Shown here: piece by piece, positions 8,629 through 18,094 of the stretch
Layout of the letters: every line of letters begins with the position of its first letter
How positions within the stretch are numbered: the first letter of the stretch is position 1
Assembly (NCBI RefSeq): GCF_017876115.1
Contig: NZ_JAGINO010000019.1
Location: forward strand, 88,288-152,287
Direction: 5' to 3'
DNA length: 64,000 nt
From: Azospirillum picis
GTDB lineage: Bacteria > Pseudomonadota > Alphaproteobacteria > Azospirillales > Azospirillaceae
Notes under the pieces: generated by a model
The model's input: only the letters and a program-made list of their open reading frames with translations
What the model was told of the DNA's origin: nothing
Database searches by the model: none
Program-made: the position numbers and the translations under genes

Positions 8629-9465
8629 TCAGCCGCGGATGAAGGCGAGCAGTTCCTCGTTCACGATGTCCTTGTGCGTGGTGCACAGGCCGTGCGGGGC
8701 GCCGGGGATGATCTTCAGCGTGCCCTGCGGCAGCAGCTTGACCGCAGCCCGGCTGGTGGTGGCCAGCGGCACGATCTCGTCGTCGTCGCCGTGCAGCACC
8801 AGCGTCGGCACGATCATCTTCCTCAGGTCGTCGCGGAAGTCGGTCTCGGAGAAGGCCTTGACGCCCTCGTACTGCGCCAGCAGGCTCCCCATGATGCCCT
8901 GCATCCAGAACCCGTCGATCGCGCCCTGCGACGGCTTGGCGCCGGGGCGGTGGTAGCCGTAGAAGACGGTGGTGAAGTCCTTGTAGAGCTGGCCGCGGTC
9001 GGTCTTCACGCCGGCGCGCAGCCCGTCGAACACGTCCGGCGACAGGCCCTCCGGGTTCCAGGGGGTCCGGGCCATGATCGGCGTGACGGCGGCGATCAGC
9101 ACCGCCTTGGCGACGCGCGACACGCCGTGGCGGCCGATGTAGCGGGCGACCTCGCCGCCGCCGGTGGAATGGCCGACATGGACGGCGTTCCTGAGGTCCA
9201 GCGCCTCGGTGACCGCCGCGAGGTCGTCGGCGTAATGGTCCATGTCGTTGCCGAAGCCCGGCTGCGACGAGCGGCCATGGCCGCGGCGGTCATGGGCGAT
9301 CGCCCGGTAGCCGTGATGGGCCAGAAACATCATCTGGTCCTCGAAGGCATCGCCGTTGAGCGGCCAGCCATGGCTGAAGACGACCGGCTGGCCGGACTCC
9401 GGACCCCACTGCTTCACATAGATCTGGACACCGTCCCTCGTGGTCACATGGTTGCCCTGGAGCAT
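8629..9465 (-). CDS. Alpha/beta hydrolase, non-heme chloroperoxidase-like
   Basis: 278-residue alpha/beta-hydrolase of the cofactor-free haloperoxidase/esterase type. Shows FSHGWPLNGDAFEDQM (oxyanion region), YRAIAHDRRGHGRS, nucleophile GHSTGGGEVARYIGRHG, acid HGDDDEIVP and histidine PGAPHGL. These enzymes hydrolyse esters and, with peroxide and a carboxylate, form peracids; the natural role is usually unknown. The start at 9465 (MLQGNHVTTRDGVQIYVKQWG) matches the family N-terminus; the frame continues upstream without support. Separated by 234 bp from the YcaC-like gene. A related enzyme of the same family is encoded at 20627-21445. Confidence 0.87.
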   Translation of the reverse strand: MLQGNHVTTRDGVQIYVKQWGPESGQPVVFSHGWPLNGDAFEDQMMFLAHHGYRAIAHDRRGHGRSSQPGFGNDMDHYADDLAAVTEALDLRNAVHVGHSTGGGEVARYIGRHGVSRVAKAVLIAAVTPIMARTPWNPEGLSPDVFDGLRAGVKTDRGQLYKDFTTVFYGYHRPGAKPSQGAIDGFWMQGIMGSLLAQYEGVKAFSETDFRDDLRKMIVPTLVLHGDDDEIVPLATTSRAAVKLLPQGTLKIIPGAPHGLCTTHKDIVNEELLAFIRG

Positions 9466-9639
9466 CGGTCTGGTTCCCGTGTCGTGATCCTGCGGCCGGC
9501 CGGTGCGCCTCATGGCGTCCGGCGCCGCGGGTTGGATCGTGATGCGCCGATGGTACGGAAGTGACCCGAGGGGGGATTGCTTCTTACGAACCGCTTTTGC
9601 CGGTTCTGCGCATGATGCGACCGGCCGTCCCGGCCGGCG

Positions 9640-10908
9640 TCAGGCGCCCTGCCGCCGGCCCTCGGCCAGCGGCCGGCGGGAGGAGGCCAGCACCTGCGCC
9701 AGCACCGCCAGCGCCGACAGGCCGCCGGCGAGCAGGCTGACCGCGTTCCAGCCGCCGACCGTCCACACCTCCATCGCGGCGGCGGAGCCGGCCGCGCCGC
9801 CCAGGAACATGGTGCCCATGAACAGCGTGTTCAGCCGGGCCCGGGCCTGCGGCCGCAGGGCGTAGACGATGTGCTGGTTCGAAACCAGCGCCGACTGCAC
9901 GGCGAAGTCCAGCACCACCACCCCGACGACCATGCCGGCCACGCCCTGCCACAGCCCGAAGACCAGCCAGGCCGCCAGCGTCATCGCGGCGCCGGCCACC
10001 ACCACCATGCCGGGGCCGCGGCTGTCGGCGATCCGGCCGGCCAGCGGGGCGGCGAGGATGCCGACCAGCCCCAGCACGCCGAACAGGCCGGCGACGTCGG
10101 CGCCCATCCCCATGTCCGGCTGCTGCAGCCGCAGCGCCAGGATGGTCCAGAAGGCGCTGAAGGCGGCGAACAGCAGGGCCTGGGTCAGCGAGGCCAGCCG
10201 CAGCGCCGGGAACTCCCGCCACAGATGGACCAGCGAGCGCAGGGCGTGGCCGTAGCGCAGGCTGCCGTCGGCCGGGCTCCTGGGCAGCCGCAGCGCCATC
10301 CAGCCGGCCATGCCGACCGCGACCGGCACGGCCAGCCAGAACATCACGCGCCAGCCGCCATGGCTGCCGACCAGTCCGGCGACGGTGCGGCTGAGCAGGA
10401 TGCCGGCGAGCAGGCCCGACATCACGGTGCCGACCACGGCGCCGCGCCGGTGCGGTTGCGCGAGATGCGCGGCGAAGGGCACCACCTGCTGCGCCACCGT
10501 GCTGAAGACGCCGACCAGCAGCGAGGCGCCGAGCAGCACGCCGGCGCCCGGCGCCACCGCGGCACCCGCCAGGGCCAGCGCCAGCGCCAGGAAGGTGGCG
10601 ACGATCAGCGCCCGGCGTTCCACCATGTCGGCCAGCGGCACCAGCAGGAACAGGCCGGCGGCGTAGCCGAGCTGGGTCGCCGTCGGGACCAGGCTCAGCG
10701 CGCTGCCGCCGCCGAGATCGTGTTCGATCAGCCCCAGCATCGGCTGGTTGTAGTAGATGTTGGCGACCGCCACCCCGGCCGCCGCGGCGAGCGCGAAGGT
10801 CAGCCCGCGGCCGAGGCCCTGGCCGCCATGGGCCGGGGTGTCCGCGCCAGGGGAGGGGCCAGGGGAGGGGGCCGGGGAGGTGGCCGGGGAATGGGATGGA
10901 TGCGCCAT
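9640..10908 (-). CDS. MFS transporter (AraJ/YgaY-like)
   Basis: 422-residue major facilitator superfamily exporter with twelve hydrophobic segments. Signature pieces are NIYYNQPMLGLIEHDLG after helix 1, the helix 2-3 loop PLADMVERR, and the mid-protein linker before YGHALRSLVHLWREFPALR. The N-terminus has an unusual proline/serine repeat (SPATSPAPSPGPSPG) of about 25 residues ahead of helix 1. This YNQP pattern is common in bacterial MFS exporters of sugars, purines or drugs. It is divergent from the LysR gene at 11068, with 159 bp between them, and is probably regulated by that LysR protein. Substrate unknown. Confidence 0.88.
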   Translation of the reverse strand: MAHPSHSPATSPAPSPGPSPGADTPAHGGQGLGRGLTFALAAAAGVAVANIYYNQPMLGLIEHDLGGGSALSLVPTATQLGYAAGLFLLVPLADMVERRALIVATFLALALALAGAAVAPGAGVLLGASLLVGVFSTVAQQVVPFAAHLAQPHRRGAVVGTVMSGLLAGILLSRTVAGLVGSHGGWRVMFWLAVPVAVGMAGWMALRLPRSPADGSLRYGHALRSLVHLWREFPALRLASLTQALLFAAFSAFWTILALRLQQPDMGMGADVAGLFGVLGLVGILAAPLAGRIADSRGPGMVVVAGAAMTLAAWLVFGLWQGVAGMVVGVVVLDFAVQSALVSNQHIVYALRPQARARLNTLFMGTMFLGGAAGSAAAMEVWTVGGWNAVSLLAGGLSALAVLAQVLASSRRPLAEGRRQGA

Positions 10909-11040
10909 GACGGAACTCCCGTTCAGGATGGTGGGGTGCGCCTCAGGCCGGAGGGGCGGACCGGAGGGCCGGGCCAGCTTGGCCCCGTTGCGTTGGCATC
11001 AATCTGGATTGGATCAGTTTTTCACGGTAGTCTGGGATTT

Positions 11041-11068
11041 CGATAAGGCAGCCTATCGGTAAGCGATA
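11041..11068. promoter_or_regulatory. Candidate LysR operator between MFS and LysR genes
   Basis: Two overlapping inverted repeats lie directly before the LysR start: CGATAAGGC-A-GCCTATCG (11041-11058, arms match apart from one extra A) and TATCG-GTAAG-CGATA (11054-11068, perfect 5-bp arms). LysR regulators bind dyads in divergent intergenic regions and often repress their own gene. Position overlapping the start codon fits autorepression. Inferred from symmetry only. Confidence 0.4.
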
Positions 11069-11943
11069 TGATCGACCTGGGGGACGTCGAGGTGCTGGTG
11101 GAGGCGGTGACGGCCGGCAGCCTTGCGGCGGCGGCCCGGCGGCTCGGCATCGCGCCGATGGCGGCGTCGCGCCGGCTGGCGGCGCTGGAGGAGGAACTGG
11201 GCGTGCGGCTGGTCCACCGCACCACGCGCTCGCTGTCTCCGACCACCGCCGGCGAGGCGTTCCTGCCCCATGCGCGCGCCCTGCTGGAGGGGGAGGCCGG
11301 CGCCCGCGCCGCCGTCCGGCCGGATGGGCTCGGCGCCTCCGGCCTGCTGCGGCTGACCACCTCGGCAGCCTTCGCCCGCAAGGTGGTGGCGCCGATGCTG
11401 CCGCGCTTCCTGGCGGACCATCCGGGGTTGAAGCTGGATCTGCTGGTGTCGGACCACCGGATCGACATGGTGGCCGACGGGGTGGATCTCGCCATCCGCA
11501 TCGGCACGCCGTTGGACAACAGCCTGGTGGCGCGGCGGCTGGCCGACAGCCCGCGCCGGCTCTATGCGAGCCCGGCCTATCTGGCCGCCCGCGGCCGGCC
11601 GACGCGACTGGCCGACCTGGCGGCGCACGACTGCCTGACGCTGTCCGACAACCCCTTCTGGGACTTCCGCACCGGCGGCCGGCTGGCGCGCCACCATGTC
11701 GCCAGCCGGGTCAGCGCCAATTCGATGGAGATCCTGTTCGAGGCGTGCGTCGGCGGCCTCGGCATCGCCTGCATGGCCGACTGGAACTCCGCGTCGGCGG
11801 TCGCCGACGGCGGCCTCGTCCCGCTGGACCTGGAGGATGCGGCCTGCGAGGCGTTCGGCATCTGGGCGGTCACGCCGACGGCGCGGCTGGTGCCGCCGAA
11901 GGTGCGGCTGTTCGTCGCCGCGCTGCGGGCGGCGCTGGCCTGA
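11068..11943 (+). CDS. LysR-family transcriptional regulator
   Basis: 291-residue LysR regulator. Residues 1-60 form the winged helix-turn-helix (VEAVTAGSLAAAARRLGIAP, RRLAALEEELGVRLVHRTTR), followed by the linker helix and a periplasmic-binding-like effector domain (LRLTTSAAFARKVVAPMLPRF, VDLAIRIG, SPAYLAARG). The pattern resembles the large DsdC/YafC-like group with short, direct effector motifs. ATG at 11068 is preceded by a dyad rather than a strong ribosome-binding site. It is divergent from the MFS gene, its most likely target. A strong terminator hairpin follows at 11959. Effector unknown. Confidence 0.9.
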   Translation: MIDLGDVEVLVEAVTAGSLAAAARRLGIAPMAASRRLAALEEELGVRLVHRTTRSLSPTTAGEAFLPHARALLEGEAGARAAVRPDGLGASGLLRLTTSAAFARKVVAPMLPRFLADHPGLKLDLLVSDHRIDMVADGVDLAIRIGTPLDNSLVARRLADSPRRLYASPAYLAARGRPTRLADLAAHDCLTLSDNPFWDFRTGGRLARHHVASRVSANSMEILFEACVGGLGIACMADWNSASAVADGGLVPLDLEDAACEAFGIWAVTPTARLVPPKVRLFVAALRAALA

Positions 11944-11958
11944 CTGGACCTGCCGGCG

Positions 11959-11988
11959 CGGGGACGTCTCGCCGAGGCGTCCCCGTTT
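11959..11988 (+). terminator. Rho-independent terminator of the LysR gene
   Basis: Stem arms 11959-11970 and 11974-11985 (CGGGGACGTCTC against GAGGCGTCCCCG, one mismatch), three-base loop GCC, followed by TTT. It begins 16 nt after the LysR stop codon. Confidence 0.75.
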
Positions 11989-12109
11989 GCAGCGCTCATC
12001 CCATCGGGACCGTCCCGCCACCGGACATGACGGCGGCGATGACGGCGGCGATGGGGAGCGGGGTTGGCGAAGCCTTCGCCCCCGGTCTCGGGAGCGAAGG
12101 CCCCCGTGC

Positions 12110-15100
12110 TTACCAGCCGGTGTAGGTCAGATGGCTGGCGACCTCGCTTGCGCTGATGCCCGACACATGGACGGTGCTGTACACCATCCCGCGATACCCG
12201 GTCTCGATGGTGCAGGCGTTGGCGCCATTGTCGTAGATGGTGAGGGGAACCCCGCCGGTATAGATGCGGTCCCCCTCGGACGCGCGGAAGTCGGAAATGT
12301 AGTCGACGCTGTTGGTGCCGCCGGTGATGTCGAAGACATCGGCACCGCCCCCGCCCCACATGGTGTCGTTCCCGGTCCCTCCCGAGAGCTTGTCGTTCCC
12401 GTTTCCGCCGATGAGGTAGTCGTTTCCGGCTTGGCCATACAGGGTGTCGGAAGCGTCATCCGCCAGCAAGGTGTCGTTGCCGTCACCGCCCGCCAGCGTG
12501 TCGGACCCGGCGAGCCCGACGAGGAAGTCGTCGCCCGCATCTCCCTGAAGCACATCGGACCCCAGCGTGCCATAACGCCCGGAGGCGAGGGTGTCGCCGC
12601 TGAAAGCCTTCCAGTCATTGCCGTTTGCCTGCACCCAGTTGACAACCTGGGACAGGCCCACGCCCTGCAGCGTGATGGTGCCGTGGGAGGGCATGAGATT
12701 GAGCGGCCCGTCGGCGTATTGCAAAACGGTGCTGCCGTTCACCTCGCTGATGGCGACGAGATGGGCGGGAGCACGCAGGGTATCCTCACCAAGACCGAAG
12801 TCCTCGACGACAAGGTTGAAGCCCTGTGCCTGATGCATGCCCTCGAAGACGGCCGAAATGGTGTCGTGCCCGGCGCCGCCGTTCATCGTGCCATAGGATG
12901 CCGAGAGCAGGTCGTTGCCGAGTCCGCCACTGAGCGAATCGTCCCCCCAGCCGCCGATCAGGGTGTCGTCGCCGCCCATGCCGTAGAGCGTGTCGTTTCC
13001 CCAGCCGCCGTCGAGGCGGTTGTTGCCGGAATTGCCGGTGAAGGTCTCGCTCGACTGGTTGCCGGTGATCGAGCCGTTCAGAGAGGCGCTGTCCTCGCTC
13101 AGGATGACCTGCTCAACGCCATAGGGGTTGCCCCAGGAACCGGAGACGACGACCGTGTCGGTGTCGGCACCCAAACTGGCGTCCTCGACGACCAGGTCGC
13201 CTTCACGGACATAGTAGGTGTCGCTCCCGGCGCCGCCGGACAGCGTGTCGGCCGCGTTGTCGATGCCGGCGGACAGGGTGTCGTTGCCGGCCCCGCCTTC
13301 GAGCAGGTCGGCGCCCTCGGCGCCGTCCAGCAGGTCGTCGCCGGCCCCGCCCGTCAGCGTCTCATCGGCGGAGGTGCCGAAGACCACCCGGCCGCCGGAG
13401 GTGTCGCCGGTGAAGGCGGCCCAGTCATTGCCGTGGCCGCGCACCCATTGCGTCACGGCCGCTGCCGACACGCCTTCAAGGGTGAGGCTGCTGACCCCCA
13501 CCAGCCCCATGCTGGTGCCATAGCCGAAGGTCAGGACGGTGCTGCCACCCTGGTCGGCGACGCTTTTGAGGGGCCGCGATACGGTCAGCCGGTCGACACC
13601 GAGTTCGAAGTCGGTGATCGTGACCGCGAAGCTGCCCATCTGCTGGCCGGAGGCAGAGATCACGAAGGCGTCGGCGCCGCTGCCGCCGGAGGCGCGGCCG
13701 CGGGAGAGGTGGATTTCGTCGTCGCCGTCTCCGCCGGAGATGGTGTCGACCCCCGATCCGCCATAGCCCGTGCCGCCATACAGCGTGTCATTGCCCGCCT
13801 TGCCGTCGATGACGTCATCGCCCTGGCTGCCGTCGATGACGTTGTCTCCGGCATTGCCGATGAGCGTTTCGTTCGCGTAGTTGCCGGTGATCGAACCGTT
13901 CTGCGCGGCGGCGTCCTCGCTGAGGATCACGCGCTCGACGCCGTAGGGGTTGGTCCAGGAGCCGGAGACGATGACGGTGTCCATGCCGCCGGCGCCATCC
14001 GGCTCTTCGATGACCTGATCGCCGGTGCTGACGACGTAGGTGTCGTCGCCGGCACCGCCGTAAAGCGTGTCGGCCGCGCCGTCGGCTCCGGCGGACAGGG
14101 TATCGTTGCCGTCGCCGCCATACAGGATGTCCGCTCCGCCCTTGCCGTCGAGGATATCGTTGCCGGACCCGCCGGTGAGGGTTTCGCCCCCGTCGGTGCC
14201 GTAGATCACGCGGCCGCCGGAGGTGTTGCCGGTCAAGGCGGCCCAGTCGTTGCCGTTCCGGCGGACCCAGGCCGTCACCTCGTCGGCCGTCACTCCGCTC
14301 AAGGTCAACCGCGCCGTTCCCGTGACCGGAACGTTCGGGTTCTCCAGGAAGCTCAGAACGGCATTGCCGTCGACGGACTCGATCCCGGTGAAAGTCCAGG
14401 GGATCGAGAGCCTGTCCTGCCCGAGAACGAAGTCGCCGATGGTCGCGCTGAACACGCCACCCAGGTGATTGCCTGCCCATGCGGCACGGAACACATCCGC
14501 TCCCTCGCCGCCGAAGGCCAGGCCAGTGCCGTCGCTCGACAGCGTGATGTCGTCGTTGCCGGCATCGCCGTAAATGGTATCGGAACCCCGGCCGCCGCTC
14601 AGCGTGTCGTTGCCGCCGCCGCCGCGGATGGTTTCATTGCCCCAGCCGCCGCTGATGACGTTGTTGCCCGAGTTGCCGACCAGCTCCATGGGGAGCATGC
14701 CGCCGGCCAGGGAGCCGTTTTGCGCCGCCTCGGCCTCGTTCAGCACGATCCGTTCGATGTTCAAGGTCGTGCCGGCGTTCCATCCCCCTGAGACGATGAC
14801 CGTATCCGTGCCCTCGTCGGCGTTTTCCACGACCACATCGCCGGGGCCGCTGACATAGTACGTGTCGTTCCCAGTCCCGCCCAGCAGCGTGTCGGCGGCC
14901 GTGTCCTCGCCGCCATGAAGGGTGTCGTTGCCGGCCCCGCCGAAGATCGTGTCGGACCCGGTGTTGCCACGGAGGATGTCGTCGCCGTCGAGGCCGGAGA
15001 TGGTGTTGCTGCCGGCTGCGGCCTGGATCGTATCGTTGCCGGGCGTGCCGGTGTAGGTCCGGGTGGTTCCTTCGCCGGTCTCTCCCCCTGTCTCACCGCC

Positions 15101-17122
15101 CGTGCCGGAGCCGGTGAGAAGGACGTTGGCCTGGGTCAATGCGCTGCGCTGCACGCCGGCGAGCTTCACGGCACCGGACGAGCCGAGGGTGACCACGGTG
15201 TCGGCCCCTTCCTGGGCGGTCGCCGCGAGGAAGGACTGGAAGCTGGTGAAGGAGGCGATGGCGCGCAGGTCCAGGACGTCGCCCCCGGCGCCGGCAGCGA
15301 AGCCGTCGATGTAGTCCCAGCCTTCATTGGCCCGGAAGACGAAGGTGTCGGACCCGGCGCCGCCGTTCATGTAGTCGTTGCCGCCGCGCGCATCGATCGT
15401 GTCGTTGTTCGCGGTGCCGATGATGGTGTCGCGGGCGTCGGTGCCGGTGAACGACTGGCCAGGCGTCCCGGCCGGGGGGACGCCCGTGCCGCCGCCCGTG
15501 CCGCCGTTACCGCCGCTCATGCTGTCATCGTTGGTGATCACGCCGGTGGCGCTTGCCGCCGTCACGGTCCAGCCGGAGCTCGGATTGGACAGCGTCACCG
15601 TGAAGCGTTCGTCGCTTTCCTGGAGCGCATCGGCCAGCACGGGCAGGGTGATGGTGGCGGTGGCCTGGCCGGCGGCAAAGGTCAGCGTGCCCTGCGGCAG
15701 GGCGTTGCCGGCGAAGTCCGCCGCGTCGGCCGCGGCGGTGCCGCTGCCGGCCACCGTCCACGCCACCGTCGAGGCAGCCGAGAGATCGCCGTTGCGGGTG
15801 ACGGTGAACTGGTAGGGGGTGGTGCCGCCGCCGCTGCCTTCCGCGAGCGTCACCGTCGGCGGGCTGATGCTCACCGTGCCGCCACCGGCTTGTCCTCCTG
15901 TCTCACCGCCCGTGCCACCGCCCGTGCCGGAGCCGGTGAGAAGGACATTGGCCTGGGTCAATGCGCTGCGCTGCACGCCGGCGAGCTTCACGGCACCGGA
16001 CGAGCCGAGGGTGACCACGGTGTCGGCCCCTTCCTGGGCGGTCGCCGCGAGGAAGGACTGGAAGCTGGTGAAGGAGGCGATGGCGCGCAGGTCCAGGACG
16101 TCGCCCCCGGCGCCGGCAGCGAAGCCGTCGATGTAGTCCCAGCCTTCATTGGCCCGGAAGACGAAGGTGTCGGACCCGGCGCCGCCGTTCATGTAGTCGT
16201 TGCCGCCGCGCGCATCGATCGTGTCGTTGTTCGCGGTGCCGATGATGGTGTCGCGGGCGTCGGTGCCGGTGAACGACTGGCCAGGCGTCCCGGCCGGGGG
16301 GACGCCCGTGCCGCCGCCCGTGCCGCCGCCGTTACCGCCGCTCATGCTGTCATCGTTGGTGATCACGCCGGTGGCGCTTGCCGCCGTCACGGTCCAGCCG
16401 GAGCTCGGGTTGGACAGCGTCACGGTGAAGCGTTCGTCGCTTTCCTGGAGTGCATCGGCGAGCACGGGCACGGTGATGGTGGCGGTGGCCTGACCGGCGG
16501 CAAAGGTCAGCGTGCCCTGCGGCAGGGCGTTGCCGGCGAAGTCCGCCGCGTCGGCCGCGGCGGTGCCGCTGCCGGCCACCGTCCACGCCACCGTCGAGGC
16601 AGCCGAGAGATCGCCGTTGCGGGTGACGGTGAACTGGTAGGGGGTGGTGCCGCCGCCGCTGCCTTCCGTGAGCGTCACCGCCGATGGCCCGATGCTCACC
16701 GTGCCGCCACTTGTTTGCCCTCCTGTCCCGCCGCCCGTGGCGGAGCCGGTGAGAAGGACGTTGGCTTGGGTCAACGCGCTGCGTTGCACGCCGGCCAGCT
16801 TCACGGCACTGGTCGGGCCGAGAGTGACGACGGTGTCGGCTCCCTCCTGGGCGGTCGCCGCGAGGAAGGACTGGAAGCTGGTGAAGGAGGCGATGGCGCG
16901 CAGGTCCAGGACATCGCCCCCGGCGCCGGCGGCGAAATCGGCAATGACGTCCCAGCCTTCGTTGGAGCGGAACACGAATGTGTCCGAGCCGGCACCGCCG
17001 ACCGCATAGTCATTGCCGTTCCCGACATCGATGAGGTCATTGCCGGCGCCCCCGGCGATGTAGTCGCGATCGGACGTGCCGATCAGCGTATCGGCTCCCG
17101 CGCCACCTGTGAAGTTTGCCAT
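12110..17122 (-). CDS. Large RTX/Calx-beta calcium-binding secreted protein
   Basis: 1670-residue repeat protein without a Sec signal, as expected for type I secretion. Order: an N-terminal RTX block with GGAGADTLIG and GGAGNDLIDVGNGND; a serralysin-C-terminal-like unit (SDTFVFRSNEGWDVIADF ... GGDVLDLRAIASFTSF); a Calx-beta domain (VSIGPSAVTLTEGSGGGTTP ... GVITNDD); then two further near-identical copies of RTX unit plus Calx-beta; then several beta-roll blocks of GGxGNDTL nonapeptides separated by about 100-residue spacers ending GNDWAAFTGDTSGGRV. RTX repeats bind calcium and fold outside the cell. The ATG at 17122 has TGGAG just upstream; a GTG at 17125 is the alternative. No cognate type I ABC transporter is adjacent. 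Probably an adhesin or S-layer-like protein rather than an enzyme. Confidence 0.9.
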   Translation of the reverse strand: MANFTGGAGADTLIGTSDRDYIAGGAGNDLIDVGNGNDYAVGGAGSDTFVFRSNEGWDVIADFAAGAGGDVLDLRAIASFTSFQSFLAATAQEGADTVVTLGPTSAVKLAGVQRSALTQANVLLTGSATGGGTGGQTSGGTVSIGPSAVTLTEGSGGGTTPYQFTVTRNGDLSAASTVAWTVAGSGTAAADAADFAGNALPQGTLTFAAGQATATITVPVLADALQESDERFTVTLSNPSSGWTVTAASATGVITNDDSMSGGNGGGTGGGTGVPPAGTPGQSFTGTDARDTIIGTANNDTIDARGGNDYMNGGAGSDTFVFRANEGWDYIDGFAAGAGGDVLDLRAIASFTSFQSFLAATAQEGADTVVTLGSSGAVKLAGVQRSALTQANVLLTGSGTGGGTGGETGGQAGGGTVSISPPTVTLAEGSGGGTTPYQFTVTRNGDLSAASTVAWTVAGSGTAAADAADFAGNALPQGTLTFAAGQATATITLPVLADALQESDERFTVTLSNPSSGWTVTAASATGVITNDDSMSGGNGGTGGGTGVPPAGTPGQSFTGTDARDTIIGTANNDTIDARGGNDYMNGGAGSDTFVFRANEGWDYIDGFAAGAGGDVLDLRAIASFTSFQSFLAATAQEGADTVVTLGSSGAVKLAGVQRSALTQANVLLTGSGTGGETGGETGEGTTRTYTGTPGNDTIQAAAGSNTISGLDGDDILRGNTGSDTIFGGAGNDTLHGGEDTAADTLLGGTGNDTYYVSGPGDVVVENADEGTDTVIVSGGWNAGTTLNIERIVLNEAEAAQNGSLAGGMLPMELVGNSGNNVISGGWGNETIRGGGGNDTLSGGRGSDTIYGDAGNDDITLSSDGTGLAFGGEGADVFRAAWAGNHLGGVFSATIGDFVLGQDRLSIPWTFTGIESVDGNAVLSFLENPNVPVTGTARLTLSGVTADEVTAWVRRNGNDWAALTGNTSGGRVIYGTDGGETLTGGSGNDILDGKGGADILYGGDGNDTLSAGADGAADTLYGGAGDDTYVVSTGDQVIEEPDGAGGMDTVIVSGSWTNPYGVERVILSEDAAAQNGSITGNYANETLIGNAGDNVIDGSQGDDVIDGKAGNDTLYGGTGYGGSGVDTISGGDGDDEIHLSRGRASGGSGADAFVISASGQQMGSFAVTITDFELGVDRLTVSRPLKSVADQGGSTVLTFGYGTSMGLVGVSSLTLEGVSAAAVTQWVRGHGNDWAAFTGDTSGGRVVFGTSADETLTGGAGDDLLDGAEGADLLEGGAGNDTLSAGIDNAADTLSGGAGSDTYYVREGDLVVEDASLGADTDTVVVSGSWGNPYGVEQVILSEDSASLNGSITGNQSSETFTGNSGNNRLDGGWGNDTLYGMGGDDTLIGGWGDDSLSGGLGNDLLSASYGTMNGGAGHDTISAVFEGMHQAQGFNLVVEDFGLGEDTLRAPAHLVAISEVNGSTVLQYADGPLNLMPSHGTITLQGVGLSQVVNWVQANGNDWKAFSGDTLASGRYGTLGSDVLQGDAGDDFLVGLAGSDTLAGGDGNDTLLADDASDTLYGQAGNDYLIGGNGNDKLSGGTGNDTMWGGGGADVFDITGGTNSVDYISDFRASEGDRIYTGGVPLTIYDNGANACTIETGYRGMVYSTVHVSGISASEVASHLTYTGW
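15102..16736 (-). repeat. Tandem duplication of about 0.82 kb inside the RTX gene
   Basis: Two almost identical units follow each other (15102-15923 and 15924-16736, offset about 815-822 bp), each encoding a serralysin-like RTX unit plus one Calx-beta domain. A third, partial and more diverged copy continues from 16737. Differences between the first two copies are mostly single bases and a few codons in the glycine/threonine linker. Confidence 0.85.
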
Positions 17123-17156
17123 CACAGCTCCAGTACCGGAAATTTTATTAGAAGGA

Positions 17157-17175
17157 GCGGTAAAATTCCTACAAA
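17157..17175 (-). promoter_or_regulatory. Shared motif upstream of the RTX gene
   Basis: Minus-strand sequence TTTGTAGGAATTTTACCGC, 35-53 nt before the RTX start. It matches 17 of 19 positions with a motif before the autotransporter (61570-61588) and resembles the direct repeat before the LEPR-type surface protein (39494-39513). Probably the binding site of a common activator or repressor. Confidence 0.6.
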
Positions 17176-17656
17176 GATAGGTTGCTTTTCAAAGTGCCGT
17201 CGGAGTGATGGCTGTTTGTCCTGTCTGCTCCTATAGGCCACCCGAAAGGACGCGGCTTCCCCAGTATCGGCGAGAGGAACCTCAAAGGTTTTATCCGGGA
17301 TACGGACAGGCGACGCCATGCCTACAACCTTGGTGCATGGAAATCGATCTGGCCAATCGACCCGCGGCCGTTTTCTTTCAGGCGGAGGGGGGATCGGGCG
17401 ATCTGGCAGAAGATCCGCCGGGGCGGATACCACCGCGGGGTTGACGCCGGGCCACGAAGGCGTTTCTCGCTCCGTGACCAACAGCTTGACTGCCCAGGTC
17501 GCAGACCGATGTCGGGCCTTCAAGCGCGCACGAAGATGAGATCTTACCAAGGCGAGAGCTTGCGACGATGGCTCCGGGTCGCCTTGTGAAACATCCGGCT
17601 CCCGGTTCCGGCAAGGCGGCCCTCCCACCCCGGCAGCCGCCTTCGGAACACCGCCG
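17176..17656. other. Non-coding stretch between RTX gene and MerR gene
   Basis: No convincing gene. A 168-codon minus-strand frame (17122-17628) is open but proline/arginine-rich, without recognisable domain and reading into the RTX promoter. Base composition is less GC-biased than coding neighbours near 17200-17350. Presumably contains the distal part of the RTX promoter region. Confidence 0.5.
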
Positions 17657-18079
17657 TCAGTGATGCTCGTGCAGGCAATGGGCGTGGTCGGCGAGCACCT
17701 CGATCACATGGCAACTGCGCACCTCTCCCTGCGCGCACTGGTTCACCATCTGCCGGACTTCCGCCCGCAGCGCCTGCAGCCGCCGGATCTTCGACTCGAT
17801 GTCGGCCAGATGCGCGCGGGCGAGCGCGTCGGCCGCCTCGCAGGGCTGCTCCGGATGGTCGGCCAGGGTCAGCAACTGGCGGATGGCGTCGACCTCGAAG
17901 CCCAGTTCGCGGGCATGCCGGATGAAGCGCAGCCGTCGAACCGCGGCATCGTCATAGGTCCGGCGGTTGCTGTCGGTCCGCGACGGAGGCCGCAGCAATC
18001 CGATGCTCTCATAGTAGCGGATGGTCGGGATCTTCACGCCGGCCTGCGTCGAAAGGGCACCGATGGTAAGAGCGCTCAT
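17657..18079 (-). CDS. MerR-family metal-responsive regulator (ZntR/CadR/PbrR-like)
   Basis: 140-residue MerR regulator. Residues 1-70 are the winged helix domain (LTIGALSTQAGVKIPTIRYYESIGLL, RRTYDDAAVRRLRFIRHARELGF), followed by the dimerisation helix and a metal loop. Cysteines sit at PCEAAD (about 79), CAQGEVRSCHVIEVL (about 114 and 122) and the C-terminal HAHCLHEHH, a pattern of Zn/Cd/Pb sensors. Such proteins bend and untwist a promoter with a long spacer when metal binds. Divergent from the P-type ATPase at 18156 with a matching operator between them; that gene is the expected target. Confidence 0.9.
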   Translation of the reverse strand: MSALTIGALSTQAGVKIPTIRYYESIGLLRPPSRTDSNRRTYDDAAVRRLRFIRHARELGFEVDAIRQLLTLADHPEQPCEAADALARAHLADIESKIRRLQALRAEVRQMVNQCAQGEVRSCHVIEVLADHAHCLHEHH

Positions 18080-18094
18080 GGCGAATTTTCCGTC

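Noticed and set aside
17122..17628. 168-codon minus-strand frame upstream of the RTX gene
   Set aside because: No domain, proline/arginine-rich, and it would cover the shared regulatory motif and RTX ribosome-binding site.
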